The notes under the pieces: model-generated
What the model was told of the DNA's origin: nothing
What the model saw: only the letters and a program-made list of their open reading frames with translations
Database searches by the model: none
Translations under genes and position numbers: made by a program
In this document: positions 38,740-48,196 of the stretch, one piece after another
Position numbering within the stretch: position 1 is the first letter of the stretch
Layout of the letters: every line of letters starts with the position of its first letter
From: an uncultured Bacilli bacterium
Lineage (GTDB): Bacteria; Bacillota_I; Bacilli_A; RF39; UBA660
Reading direction: 5' to 3'
Assembly: GCA_947632085.1 (NCBI GenBank)
Contig: CANRNY010000009.1
Coordinates: 1-64,000 of the forward strand
DNA: 64,000 nt

Positions 38740-38799
38740 AAAACCTCTTATATATTATAACTTAATTTTGCGATTTAAAAAACTACTATTTTAGTAGTT

Positions 38800-39501
38800 T
38801 TATTTATCAGTACCACATGTAGCATTAGATGCTGCATAAATATTAGTACAATTAGGATCATCACATAAATGATCATCTTTAATGTATAACATTTTGGTTT
38901 CAGCGTCTTTATTATTTGGCGTAAATGTAATTACACCGTTTTTAATTTTATATTTACCTTTTTCAATATCAGCTTCTAAGGCTTCATCTGAGTTAGAGAA
39001 TGTATATTTAGAAAATGGTTGGATGTTATATAAAGACAAGTTAGTTTTAGCTGATTGTTGAGTTACATCAACAACGAAATCAAATTTTTTAAGTTCTTCA
39101 ATATATGTTCCAATGTTATCTAATGATGAGAAGCTAATAACATAAGCATCACGAATGTCAGCATCTTCACCTAATGTTTCATAACCTTCTTTAGGTTGAT
39201 AATTATTACTAATAACATTTTCAAATGTCTCTACTTTATCAACTAGTTTTTCATCATCTTTTTCAGTGTGATCGTCTTTTAATTGAACAACGATTAGTGA
39301 ATGTTCTACATAACTACACCAGTAACCTTGATATTTTTTATTACTTTGCCAACGATATATTGAAGCACCACCAATTAAGATTACACCAATAACCACAATA
39401 ATTAATAAAAATTTTAAATTACTAATTGGTTCTTTGCGTGGTTTAGTAGTTTTCTTTGTTTTTGTTTTTTTCTCAACTCTTACGATTTCCATATTAAGCA
39501 C
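38800..39501 (-). CDS. membrane-anchored hypothetical protein
   Basis: N-terminal basic region and single TM segment. Confidence 0.65.
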   Translation of the reverse strand: MLNMEIVRVEKKTKTKKTTKPRKEPISNLKFLLIIVVIGVILIGGASIYRWQSNKKYQGYWCSYVEHSLIVVQLKDDHTEKDDEKLVDKVETFENVISNNYQPKEGYETLGEDADIRDAYVISFSSLDNIGTYIEELKKFDFVVDVTQQSAKTNLSLYNIQPFSKYTFSNSDEALEADIEKGKYKIKNGVITFTPNNKDAETKMLYIKDDHLCDDPNCTNIYAASNATCGTDK

Positions 39502-40393
39502 CTCTTATATATTCATATTCTTTATTATTATTTAAATCAGTTAAATATAAAAGTTGGTCAGTAATACTTTCAATTTTATATCTAGCTTTATATTTAGTAT
39601 AATCTGTTTTATCACTATCTGATGTATATATTATATCATCTTTTATGTAATAATAGATATAATCATAATCACCTATTTCACTTGGTTTGACAAAATTAGC
39701 GTACTCACCACTTTTAATTGCTTCAACATAGTAATTAGTATGACCGGGAAAGAAAAGATTATGATAAGTAGTATAATCTAATTTTTCAGGATTTTTAAAT
39801 TCGTAATTTTCCCAATTATCTAAGATTTTATATAAATCGTGTTCATTATAATAATCTTTAGCTTCTTTTAAAGTCCAAGCTTGATTTAGATAGTCACTTG
39901 ATATAGCAATATTACCATTTTCATATTCAGTTAAGGCTTTATTATAATATTCTTTTAAGGTATCATCAGATGTAATATCTATAGGTTTTAATGAAGTATA
40001 GTTTTTTAAGCTTTTGTACATATTTTGATAGTTAGAATATTCTTCTGAAACCTTATAATCTTTGTTCTGATATACATAATAACTTGATTTATCGTAAGTT
40101 AAATTAATATTATCGACAAGATATGCAAAGGAAGCATAATCCATATGATTATAATCAACATAATATATATTTAACTTACATTTATCGACGATTATATTTA
40201 AATTATCCATAAATTCTTGATAATTATCGTTTTTTTCATTAACAAAAGCAAAAATGAATTCTTTATTGTTTTGAATATTAGTTAGTAAATCTTGACTAGT
40301 TATTTCAGTTAATTTGTATTCTTGTTTAGAATTACAAGATGAAATAAAAAGACAAATTATGAGTAACATAAGTAGTTGTAATGCTTTTTTCAT
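39494..40393 (-). CDS. putative lipoprotein
   Basis: Lipobox LFISSC in N-terminal signal peptide. Confidence 0.7.
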   Translation of the reverse strand: MKKALQLLMLLIICLFISSCNSKQEYKLTEITSQDLLTNIQNNKEFIFAFVNEKNDNYQEFMDNLNIIVDKCKLNIYYVDYNHMDYASFAYLVDNINLTYDKSSYYVYQNKDYKVSEEYSNYQNMYKSLKNYTSLKPIDITSDDTLKEYYNKALTEYENGNIAISSDYLNQAWTLKEAKDYYNEHDLYKILDNWENYEFKNPEKLDYTTYHNLFFPGHTNYYVEAIKSGEYANFVKPSEIGDYDYIYYYIKDDIIYTSDSDKTDYTKYKARYKIESITDQLLYLTDLNNNKEYEYIRGA

Positions 40394-40462
40394 AATATCA
40401 ATCCTTTAGGAAATTATATCATTTTTATCGAATATTTTAAATATAATTAGTTAGGTGATTAG

Positions 40463-41149
40463 ATGTTTTTGAAGTTATTAAGTTTATTTAAAGGTCTTGT
40501 TTGTTTTACCGGGAGTTATTCTAATACAATGTTTCCTGAACCTCTTAGTCCATCGGAGGAGGAAGAATGTATTCGAAATATGATGAATGGTGATAAGGAT
40601 GCGCGAAATAAATTAATAGAACATAATTTGAGATTAGTAGCACATTTATGTAAGAGATTTGAAGATAGAAATATATCAAGTGATGATTTAATAAGTATTG
40701 GAACAATTGGTCTTATTAAAGGAATAGATAGTTATGATCCGAGTAAGAAAATTAAGATAACGACATATATCGCTAAGTGTGCGGAGAATGAAATATTAAT
40801 GTATTTTAGAAGTAATAAGAAATATGGGAATGATATTAGTTTGAATGATTATATAGGACTTGATAAAGATGGAAATGAAATATCTTTGATTGATGTTTTA
40901 CCGACTTTAGAAGATGATTTACCGACTTTGATATTTAATAATATTAATTTGGAGTTATTACATAAGTATTTAGATATTTTAAATGAGCGGGAAAAAGAAA
41001 TAATTATAAAGAGATATGGTTTATATAATACGGATGAGTATACACAAAAAGAAATAGCTAAAGAGATGAAAATTTCTCGAAGTTATGTCTCACGAATCGA
41101 AAAAAGAGCTTTAGCAAAATTATACAAAGAATTTTATAAAAATAAATAA
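40463..41149 (+). CDS. sigK: sporulation sigma factor SigK-like
   Basis: KGLVCFTGSYSNTMFPEPLSPSEEEECI, sigma-70 regions 2 and 4. Confidence 0.85.
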   Translation: MFLKLLSLFKGLVCFTGSYSNTMFPEPLSPSEEEECIRNMMNGDKDARNKLIEHNLRLVAHLCKRFEDRNISSDDLISIGTIGLIKGIDSYDPSKKIKITTYIAKCAENEILMYFRSNKKYGNDISLNDYIGLDKDGNEISLIDVLPTLEDDLPTLIFNNINLELLHKYLDILNEREKEIIIKRYGLYNTDEYTQKEIAKEMKISRSYVSRIEKRALAKLYKEFYKNK

Positions 41150-41159
41150 AAAAAAGAGA

Positions 41160-41600
41160 TTACTCTCTTCCATCAATCTTGATATTGTCAACATCTTCAA
41201 CCATTGTAAGTTGTTCAGTTACAACTTGTTTAATACGAGCTTTATAAATTTTGATACTACGGCGAAGATTATCAACTTCCATTTCGGTTTTTTCGGCTTT
41301 TATTAAAGCATCATTTACGATTTGTGAAGCATTTCTTTTGGCGTTTTCAATAATGATATTGGCTTCTTCTTTGGCTATTTTTCTAATTTGATTTGACGAA
41401 TCTTCAGCTACTAATACGGCTTTATTCATCGTTGTTTCAATTTCTTTATAACGATTTAATTCCGTTTTAAGCAAAGATATCTCTTGGTCTTTGCTTTTTA
41501 ATTTATTAAGCATACTTTCATATTCGGTAGTTACTTCATTAACAAAATTATTTACTTCAGTTTTATTATAGCCATTATCAACGGTTGTAAAATTTTTCAT
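41160..41600 (-). CDS. DivIVA-domain protein
   Basis: VDNGYNKTEVNNFVNEVTTEYE followed by coiled coil. Confidence 0.75.
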   Translation of the reverse strand: MKNFTTVDNGYNKTEVNNFVNEVTTEYESMLNKLKSKDQEISLLKTELNRYKEIETTMNKAVLVAEDSSNQIRKIAKEEANIIIENAKRNASQIVNDALIKAEKTEMEVDNLRRSIKIYKARIKQVVTEQLTMVEDVDNIKIDGRE

Positions 41601-41628
41601 ACCTCACCCTCTTACAATGAGTATGATA

Positions 41629-42030
41629 TTACCACTCTATTTCTTCATCGCTTTTTTCTTGTTCTTTGGCACTATCATCACTTATCTTACCTTGAACATT
41701 AACATTATTTGGTGTACAAAGATAAATTCCAACACCAACTTTTTGCATAGTTCCGCCTATAGCATAAATGCATCCACTCAAAAAGTCAATAATTCTTTTG
41801 GCTTGATCAGAGGTTACTCTTTTCAAATTAACTACGACACTATTACGATTTTTTAAGTGATCAGCGATTTGTTGAGATTCAGAATAAGCACGTGGTTCTA
41901 AAAGAATCATCTTATTAGAACTATTATCAATGTCTTTACTATCTGTTTCATAGTAATTATCTTCTGTTCCATTTAAAACTCTGTCATCATCGTCAACTGT
42001 TTCAAATATCTTTTTTATACTAAATGCCAT
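41629..42030 (-). CDS. sepF: cell division protein SepF
   Basis: [45 protein letters not shown]. Confidence 0.92.
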   Translation of the reverse strand: MAFSIKKIFETVDDDDRVLNGTEDNYYETDSKDIDNSSNKMILLEPRAYSESQQIADHLKNRNSVVVNLKRVTSDQAKRIIDFLSGCIYAIGGTMQKVGVGIYLCTPNNVNVQGKISDDSAKEQEKSDEEIEW

Positions 42031-42119
42031 ATAATATGCCTCCTACACTTTATTACCCTTTTTATTATAAATGATAATAAAATTTTTTTCAATATAATTA
42101 AGATAAAAGAAATAATTTT

Positions 42120-43688
42120 TTATTTAATTGTTGGATGAAATGTTAAACTAGGATTAGCTTTTGTTAAATCTAGTTCACCAGCAATAAGATTTTCGTAGAT
42201 TGCGTGAATTTTTTTGAAGTTTTCATCTTTTTTAGTTTGATGAATGGCAATAGCAGCATTTAATTTATTATGAGGAATAGTTGTATCTTCTTTTTTCTTT
42301 GTAGCGAATGAATCTATAGACATAATAACGATTTCATCATGATATTTAGTATAAGTTATTTTTATATATTCACCATATAAATGGTATATTTCTACACCTT
42401 GTTCTTCACCAATTTTAACACCAGCTGCTAGATTATTAGCTAAATCAATTAATAAATTATATATTTCTTGATAAAAAGTAATATCAGTTGTTTCGATACT
42501 ACTAATAAGTTCTGGTATATGACGATGATTAGTTAAATAGTAGAAATTATTTCTTTTTTTCTCTTCAGGATTAGTAATATTGTGCATGACAATTTTTAAT
42601 GAGTTTATTCTTTGGGCTAAAATTTCTAATGATACTTGTTCTTCATGAGTACCTCTTACAAACTCTAAATATCTACATAATGATAATATATCATCACGGA
42701 AACGAGCTAATAAAGAACATAGTTCTACATCATCGGTATTTAAGATTAATCTTTCGGCTGCAGTAATTATTTTACGGTCTTTTTCGGTTAAGAATGTTGA
42801 AATAATTTCTTTTTGGTGTTTTGTTTCTTCTTCGATTTTGATAGCTTTTTCAACTTTTTCTTTATAAAATTTTTGTTGGTCTATTGGAAGACCTGATAAT
42901 GATAATAATTTAACAAATTCATTTAAATCTTTAGGAATCTTTACAATTTGATTATTTTTAATATATTCTTTTAGCTTTGCTAAAGCTTGTTTTTGTTCTG
43001 TTAATTCTTCCTTACCTACAGATTCTTTCTTAACTAAAGATTTTAAATATTTAGTAACATGATTTAGATATACTCTATTTTCAGAGTCATCAAGATTTAT
43101 ATTTAATGTAGTCAATAATTTATGCATGATAAAAACTAAATTATTATTTGGTAAAGTCTTTACTAAGTTACCTTCTTCATCAAAATAATCGGCAATATCA
43201 CATAAAATAATCTTTTCAACATTATTTTTATCCTTTTTTAATGGTTTTATTAAACGAGATAACATATTTAAGAATATAACTGATGAGATTTTATTTTTTT
43301 CGCAATATTTTAGTAATTCGTTTAAAAGATTATTTAGTGGATATATTTCATCAAGAACATTACCATCACTATCAATCAGTTTAATAGCAGTTAATATTTC
43401 TTCGATTTGATTTTTTAATTTATCTTTTTTTTCGTATAATCTTTGATAAACTAAACTATGGGCGAATTCTTGAAGTTTATTTGATGATGGCTTTATTTTG
43501 ATGCCAAATAGTCTTTTTGGTTTACTTTCGAAGTATTCATGAAGAAAATAACTTTTTGAGCCATATTTAGTCATATCAAAATCTTTTACTGATGGTAATG
43601 AAGATATTTCGGTTTCAATTTGAATCAGGTCTTTATTAAGCTTTCTTAGACGTTCTTTTAAGTATTCTTTAAATTTAATTAATTCCAT
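42120..43688 (-). CDS. hypothetical protein (522 aa)
   Basis: Intact long ORF; no family recognised. Confidence 0.7.
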   Translation of the reverse strand: MELIKFKEYLKERLRKLNKDLIQIETEISSLPSVKDFDMTKYGSKSYFLHEYFESKPKRLFGIKIKPSSNKLQEFAHSLVYQRLYEKKDKLKNQIEEILTAIKLIDSDGNVLDEIYPLNNLLNELLKYCEKNKISSVIFLNMLSRLIKPLKKDKNNVEKIILCDIADYFDEEGNLVKTLPNNNLVFIMHKLLTTLNINLDDSENRVYLNHVTKYLKSLVKKESVGKEELTEQKQALAKLKEYIKNNQIVKIPKDLNEFVKLLSLSGLPIDQQKFYKEKVEKAIKIEEETKHQKEIISTFLTEKDRKIITAAERLILNTDDVELCSLLARFRDDILSLCRYLEFVRGTHEEQVSLEILAQRINSLKIVMHNITNPEEKKRNNFYYLTNHRHIPELISSIETTDITFYQEIYNLLIDLANNLAAGVKIGEEQGVEIYHLYGEYIKITYTKYHDEIVIMSIDSFATKKKEDTTIPHNKLNAAIAIHQTKKDENFKKIHAIYENLIAGELDLTKANPSLTFHPTIK

Positions 43689-43793
43689 AATATTTCACTC
43701 CCTTTTTTAAAATACTTTGTCTATTATATAATATATTTTTATTTTGACCAAACGAAAAGGCAGAAGATTTTCTGCCTTTACTGGAATTTGACA

Positions 43794-45173
43794 TTAAAAT
43801 TCAATTTTATCTTTAATATAGTCAGATAGCTCATCAATATTTAACTTGATTTGTTCCATAGTATCACGATCTCTTACAGTAACTATATTATTTTCTAATG
43901 TTTCATCATCAATTGTTATGCTAAATGGTGTACCAACAGCGTCATTACGACGATATCTTTTACCAATAGAACCTGATTCATCATATGTAACATAGAAATC
44001 TTTACATAGTAATGAATATACTTCCATAGCTTTATCTTTATGAACTTTTTTAATTAAAGGTAAGATAGTTGCTTTGATAGGGGCTAATGCTGGATGAATC
44101 TTTAATACTTCACGTGAGTCATTATTTTCTAATTCTTCTACTTCATATGCATTACAAATGAAAGCTAAGATAGCACGATCTAAACCAAGAGATGGTTCAA
44201 TAACATATGGTGTATATTTTTCATTAGTTTCAGGATCTAAGTATCTTAAGTCTTGTTTTGAATGTTCCATATGAACGCTTAAGTCATAATCAGTACGGTC
44301 AGCGATACCCCATAATTCACCCCAACCCATTGGGAATAAGAATTCAATATCAGTTGTAGCTTTACTATAGAAAGATAATTCTTCTTTAGAATGATCACGA
44401 TATCTTAATTTATCACTTTTCATACCTAGTGATTTTAACCAATCTATACAATAGTTTTTCCAATAACCAAACCATTCTAGATCTGTATCGGGTTTACAGA
44501 AAAATTCAAGTTCCATTTGTTCAAATTCTCTGGTTCTAAAAGTAAAGTTACCTGGTGTTATTTCATTACGGAAACTCTTTCCTGTTTGACCAATACCAAA
44601 TGGTATTTTAGCACGCATACTTCTTTGAACGTTTAAGAAGTTAACAAAAATACCTTGAGCTGTTTCACCGCGAAGATATACTTTTGATTTAGTATCTTCT
44701 GTTACACCTTGATGAGTTTCAAATAATAAGTTAAATTTTCTAATTGGTGTAAAATCTGTAGCACCACATTTAGGACAAGCTATCTTATTATCAGCGATAA
44801 ATTTTTCGATTTTTTCATTATCCCAACCATCACCAGTTTCAGCACCCTTAGTAAATTCTTCGATTAATTTATCAGCACGATGACGAGCCTTACATTTTTT
44901 ACAATCAATTAATGGGTCATTAAAATTAGTAACATGGCCACTAGCTACCCATACTTCAGGATTCATAAGAATAGCAGCATCTAAACCATAATTATAGGGA
45001 TTTTCTTGAATAAATTTTTTCCACCAGGCACGACGAACATTTTCTTTTAATTCTCTTCCTAATGGTCCGTAATCCCAAGTATTAGATAAACCACCATAGA
45101 TTTCACTTCCTTGAAAAATAAAACCATATTGTTTGCAATAATTAACAATGTCTTCCATTTTAATTTCTTTCAT
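43794..45173 (-). CDS. glyS: glycyl-tRNA synthetase, dimeric type
   Basis: [19 protein letters not shown], class II motifs, [12 protein letters not shown]. Confidence 0.96.
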   Translation of the reverse strand: MKEIKMEDIVNYCKQYGFIFQGSEIYGGLSNTWDYGPLGRELKENVRRAWWKKFIQENPYNYGLDAAILMNPEVWVASGHVTNFNDPLIDCKKCKARHRADKLIEEFTKGAETGDGWDNEKIEKFIADNKIACPKCGATDFTPIRKFNLLFETHQGVTEDTKSKVYLRGETAQGIFVNFLNVQRSMRAKIPFGIGQTGKSFRNEITPGNFTFRTREFEQMELEFFCKPDTDLEWFGYWKNYCIDWLKSLGMKSDKLRYRDHSKEELSFYSKATTDIEFLFPMGWGELWGIADRTDYDLSVHMEHSKQDLRYLDPETNEKYTPYVIEPSLGLDRAILAFICNAYEVEELENNDSREVLKIHPALAPIKATILPLIKKVHKDKAMEVYSLLCKDFYVTYDESGSIGKRYRRNDAVGTPFSITIDDETLENNIVTVRDRDTMEQIKLNIDELSDYIKDKIEF

Positions 45174-45203
45174 AATATTTAATTCCTCTCTTTCTTATTT
45201 TAT

Positions 45204-45340
45204 GGTGATTTTTTTATAAAAAAAACTTCTAGAAATATGTAGGAACGAGTAATTACCCGCGGTTCCATCCTACTTATTTCTAGAAGAAATCACCTTTATT
45301 TATATAGCTCATGGTTGCCAAGCCACTCATCGCTTGTATG
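45204..45340 (-). promoter_or_regulatory. T-box leader of glyS
   Basis: GGATGGAACCGCGGG T-box sequence, long terminator stem CTTCTAGAAATA...TATTTCTAGAAG followed by T8. Confidence 0.9.
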
Positions 45341-45345
45341 AACTA

Positions 45346-45373
45346 ATTATAACAAAATATTTTTTTTAGTCAA
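45346..45373 (-). promoter_or_regulatory. glyS promoter
   Basis: TTGACT-N16-TATAAT. Confidence 0.7.
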
Positions 45374-45387
45374 TATTTACTTAAATT

Positions 45388-46275
45388 CTAATGTTTAAAA
45401 ATACTTTTAATTTTACCGATAGGACTAGCACTAGCAGCAATTTTTTCTATTTTAGCAATAATGTCATTTTTACTATTATTTAAGGCATCATATAATTCAT
45501 TTAATGATTTGTATTTGGTAATTTGGTATTCTTTAAAATTAGAATTAGCGTCATAGTATTTAATAGTTAAATCACGATATACACATCGTACTTTATCAGG
45601 GACTTTTAGTACTTCGCAACCTATTAAATCCTTAAAGTATGCAATTATAGCTTTGTTAATATTTTTATAATCATGTTTAACAGCTGATGATATTTTAGAA
45701 TTAAATTTATAAGAAGTTATTTCGTTAATTATTTCATCAATTTTATTACATAATTCCAAATCATTTGTAAGACGTTCATCAGCATCTGTCATCTTTTCAA
45801 GTGTTTCTTTTTCATCACTTAATTTAGTCGTATATTTTTCTTTTTCATCAATTGCAACAAGACGATCAAAAGTGCTCATTATTAAATCAAAATCTTTCCA
45901 AAATCTTGGATTTAAGTCACAATCTGTTTCGTAGTTATCATCAGAATATATTTCATTAAATTGTTTGATAAAGCACTTTATTTTAAGAATATACGCATCA
46001 ACATTAAAAGGTTCGTCATTAATAATTACATTTAAAACAGTTTGACAATTTTCATATTCATTTAATTTAAAATATTTTTTTGCATCACTTAAACGATCTT
46101 CATTATCTTTAATACCCGATACTTTGACATTACCAGATAATTCTAATTTATATTTAGCAACCGCATCTTCAATTAGAATATTAGTATGACAAAATTCACA
46201 TTCAGCATATTCATCATTGGGATTTAATTTTAAGTTGGCTCCACATGATGGACATTTAGCAGCTTTTAATTTCAT
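45388..46275 (-). CDS. zinc-ribbon protein
   Basis: CPSCGANL...CEFCHTNI. Confidence 0.7.
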   Translation of the reverse strand: MKLKAAKCPSCGANLKLNPNDEYAECEFCHTNILIEDAVAKYKLELSGNVKVSGIKDNEDRLSDAKKYFKLNEYENCQTVLNVIINDEPFNVDAYILKIKCFIKQFNEIYSDDNYETDCDLNPRFWKDFDLIMSTFDRLVAIDEKEKYTTKLSDEKETLEKMTDADERLTNDLELCNKIDEIINEITSYKFNSKISSAVKHDYKNINKAIIAYFKDLIGCEVLKVPDKVRCVYRDLTIKYYDANSNFKEYQITKYKSLNELYDALNNSKNDIIAKIEKIAASASPIGKIKSIFKH

Positions 46276-46290
46276 TTTTTATTCCTTTTT

Positions 46291-46896
46291 CTATAGAACA
46301 GTTTCATTCCATTTTAAAGCTTTTTTGTCCCAAACATATTTAACTTTTAAGTGATTTTCCATATCTTCAGTTATTTCTTTAGCTAAATTATATGCTTTAT
46401 TAGATTTAATGAATTTAACTAGAGAAATAATAAATAAGATAGGAGTTATAATTGCACCTAAAGCAAGACCGATAATGGCCATAACACAACCAACATTACC
46501 TGAATTTTTTTCAACTTTTACTTCACCAAACATATTAGTTCTTGCGGTATAGGAAACATTACCTGTTTGTTCATTGTATTTATCAACATCATCACCCCAA
46601 GTAAAGAATTTCCATGCTGATGCAGCACCAACTAAAATCATTCCTAAGCCTTGACTACCAGCGATAGTGGCGATGATACCAACGATATATAGGCCGCCTA
46701 AAACACACATACTAATTAGATTGCCTCTTTTAGTATCAGTAGCTTCACTTAAAATGACAGTCATTCGTAGTAATAAGCTTTTGATAGTCCATTTCTTTTC
46801 GTCAGATGCGTCAACCTCTGATAAAAGGTGGCTCATACTGCGATTAGCATTAATCTTTTCTCTAATGTCTTTTTCCCAATCTTTTTCTTTTTCCAT
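46291..46896 (-). CDS. membrane protein (201 aa)
   Basis: Hydrophobic segments; SD GAAGGA upstream. Confidence 0.7.
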   Translation of the reverse strand: MEKEKDWEKDIREKINANRSMSHLLSEVDASDEKKWTIKSLLLRMTVILSEATDTKRGNLISMCVLGGLYIVGIIATIAGSQGLGMILVGAASAWKFFTWGDDVDKYNEQTGNVSYTARTNMFGEVKVEKNSGNVGCVMAIIGLALGAIITPILFIISLVKFIKSNKAYNLAKEITEDMENHLKVKYVWDKKALKWNETVL

Positions 46897-46939
46897 TTTT
46901 CAATTTTCCTTCTTTCACATATAATAAAATTATAATAAA

Positions 46940-46969
46940 ATTTTACCCCCCCCGGTCTATATTTGTCAA
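46940..46969 (-). promoter_or_regulatory. candidate phase-variable promoter with G8 in the spacer
   Basis: TTGACA-N18-TAAAAT, G8 (C8 at 46946-46953 on +) directly abutting the -10. Confidence 0.6.
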
Positions 46970-47078
46970 CAAGAAATTTATTATATTGTTTATTATATTG
47001 TATGTTAATTTTTCAATTAAATTGATACTAATGAAGTATATGATTTTTTCGTTATAATATAATAATTTTTTTTAAAAA

Positions 47079-47101
47079 AAAGTTTAGCATTTTGCTAAAC
47101 T
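47079..47101 (-). terminator. terminator downstream of csbB-like gene
   Basis: AGTTTAGC-AAAAT-GCTAAACT then T8 on the minus strand. Confidence 0.75.
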
Positions 47102-47203
47102 ATGTATATGATTTATGAATTATGTTCTTTGGAATAGAATTACTATTATAATTATTTCTTATTTATTTTTTTAATTATTATGCACTCTTTTCTTAATTAA
47201 GAA

Positions 47204-48196
47204 TTATTTTTTATTAATATTGGTTTCACGCATAATGTATATTGGTCTTTTTTTAGTTTCCAAATATGTCTTTGAAAGATATTCACCTATAATACCGATA
47301 CAGAATAATTCTAAACCACCTATAAAAATGATAATACAAGCTAAGCTTGGCCAACCACTTACAGGGTCACCAAAGACTAAAGTACGAATAATAATTAAAA
47401 TGATAAAGATAAAGGAAACAAAACATAGAAGAATGCCAATAAATGATGAAATAACTAATGGTGTTGTAGTAAAAGCAACAATGCCTTCAATGGCATATTT
47501 AAATAATTTCCAAAATGACCATTTAGTTTCACCAGCTACTCTTTCAACATTTTCATATTCTAACCATTTTGTTTTAAAACCAACGAAACTAAATAATCCC
47601 TTACTATATCGATTATATTCTTTTAATGATAATATAGCATCAACCATTTTTCTTTTCATTAAACGATAGTCTCTTGCGCCATCAACCATTTCTGTACTAC
47701 TCATTTTATTAATAATCTTATAAAACATTCTAGCAAAGAAACTTCTAATTACGGGTTCACCTTTTCTAGTCACTCTTCTTACTCCTACTGAGTCATAATC
47801 TTCTTCAGTTAAGATTTTATACATTTCTTTTAATAATTCTGGTGGATCTTGTAAATCAGCATCCATAGTTGTTATATAATTACCAGTAGCATGTTCAAAG
47901 CCAGCATACATTGCAGCTTCTTTGCCAAAATTGCGAGAAAAAGAAACATATTTTACACGTTTGTCTTTTTCAGCTAAATCTTTAATTATATTAAGGGTTT
48001 TATCTTTACTACCATCATCAACAAAAATCATTTCAATATCAATTGATTTCCATTCTTTGGCTAATGTATTTATGGCATTGTAATAATATGGAAGTGATTC
48101 TTCTTCGTTATAACATGGTACAACTAAGGAAATTTTATCTTTGTTTTTATTTCTTTCCATTTTGACCACCTCTTTTAACTTCAAAAATGCATACAA
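47204..48196 (-). CDS. GT2 glycosyltransferase, CsbB/GtrB-like
   Basis: SLVVPCYNEEESLPYYY, DADLQDPPELL, two C-terminal TM segments. Confidence 0.9.
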   Translation of the reverse strand: MYAFLKLKEVVKMERNKNKDKISLVVPCYNEEESLPYYYNAINTLAKEWKSIDIEMIFVDDGSKDKTLNIIKDLAEKDKRVKYVSFSRNFGKEAAMYAGFEHATGNYITTMDADLQDPPELLKEMYKILTEEDYDSVGVRRVTRKGEPVIRSFFARMFYKIINKMSSTEMVDGARDYRLMKRKMVDAILSLKEYNRYSKGLFSFVGFKTKWLEYENVERVAGETKWSFWKLFKYAIEGIVAFTTTPLVISSFIGILLCFVSFIFIILIIIRTLVFGDPVSGWPSLACIIIFIGGLELFCIGIIGEYLSKTYLETKKRPIYIMRETNINKK

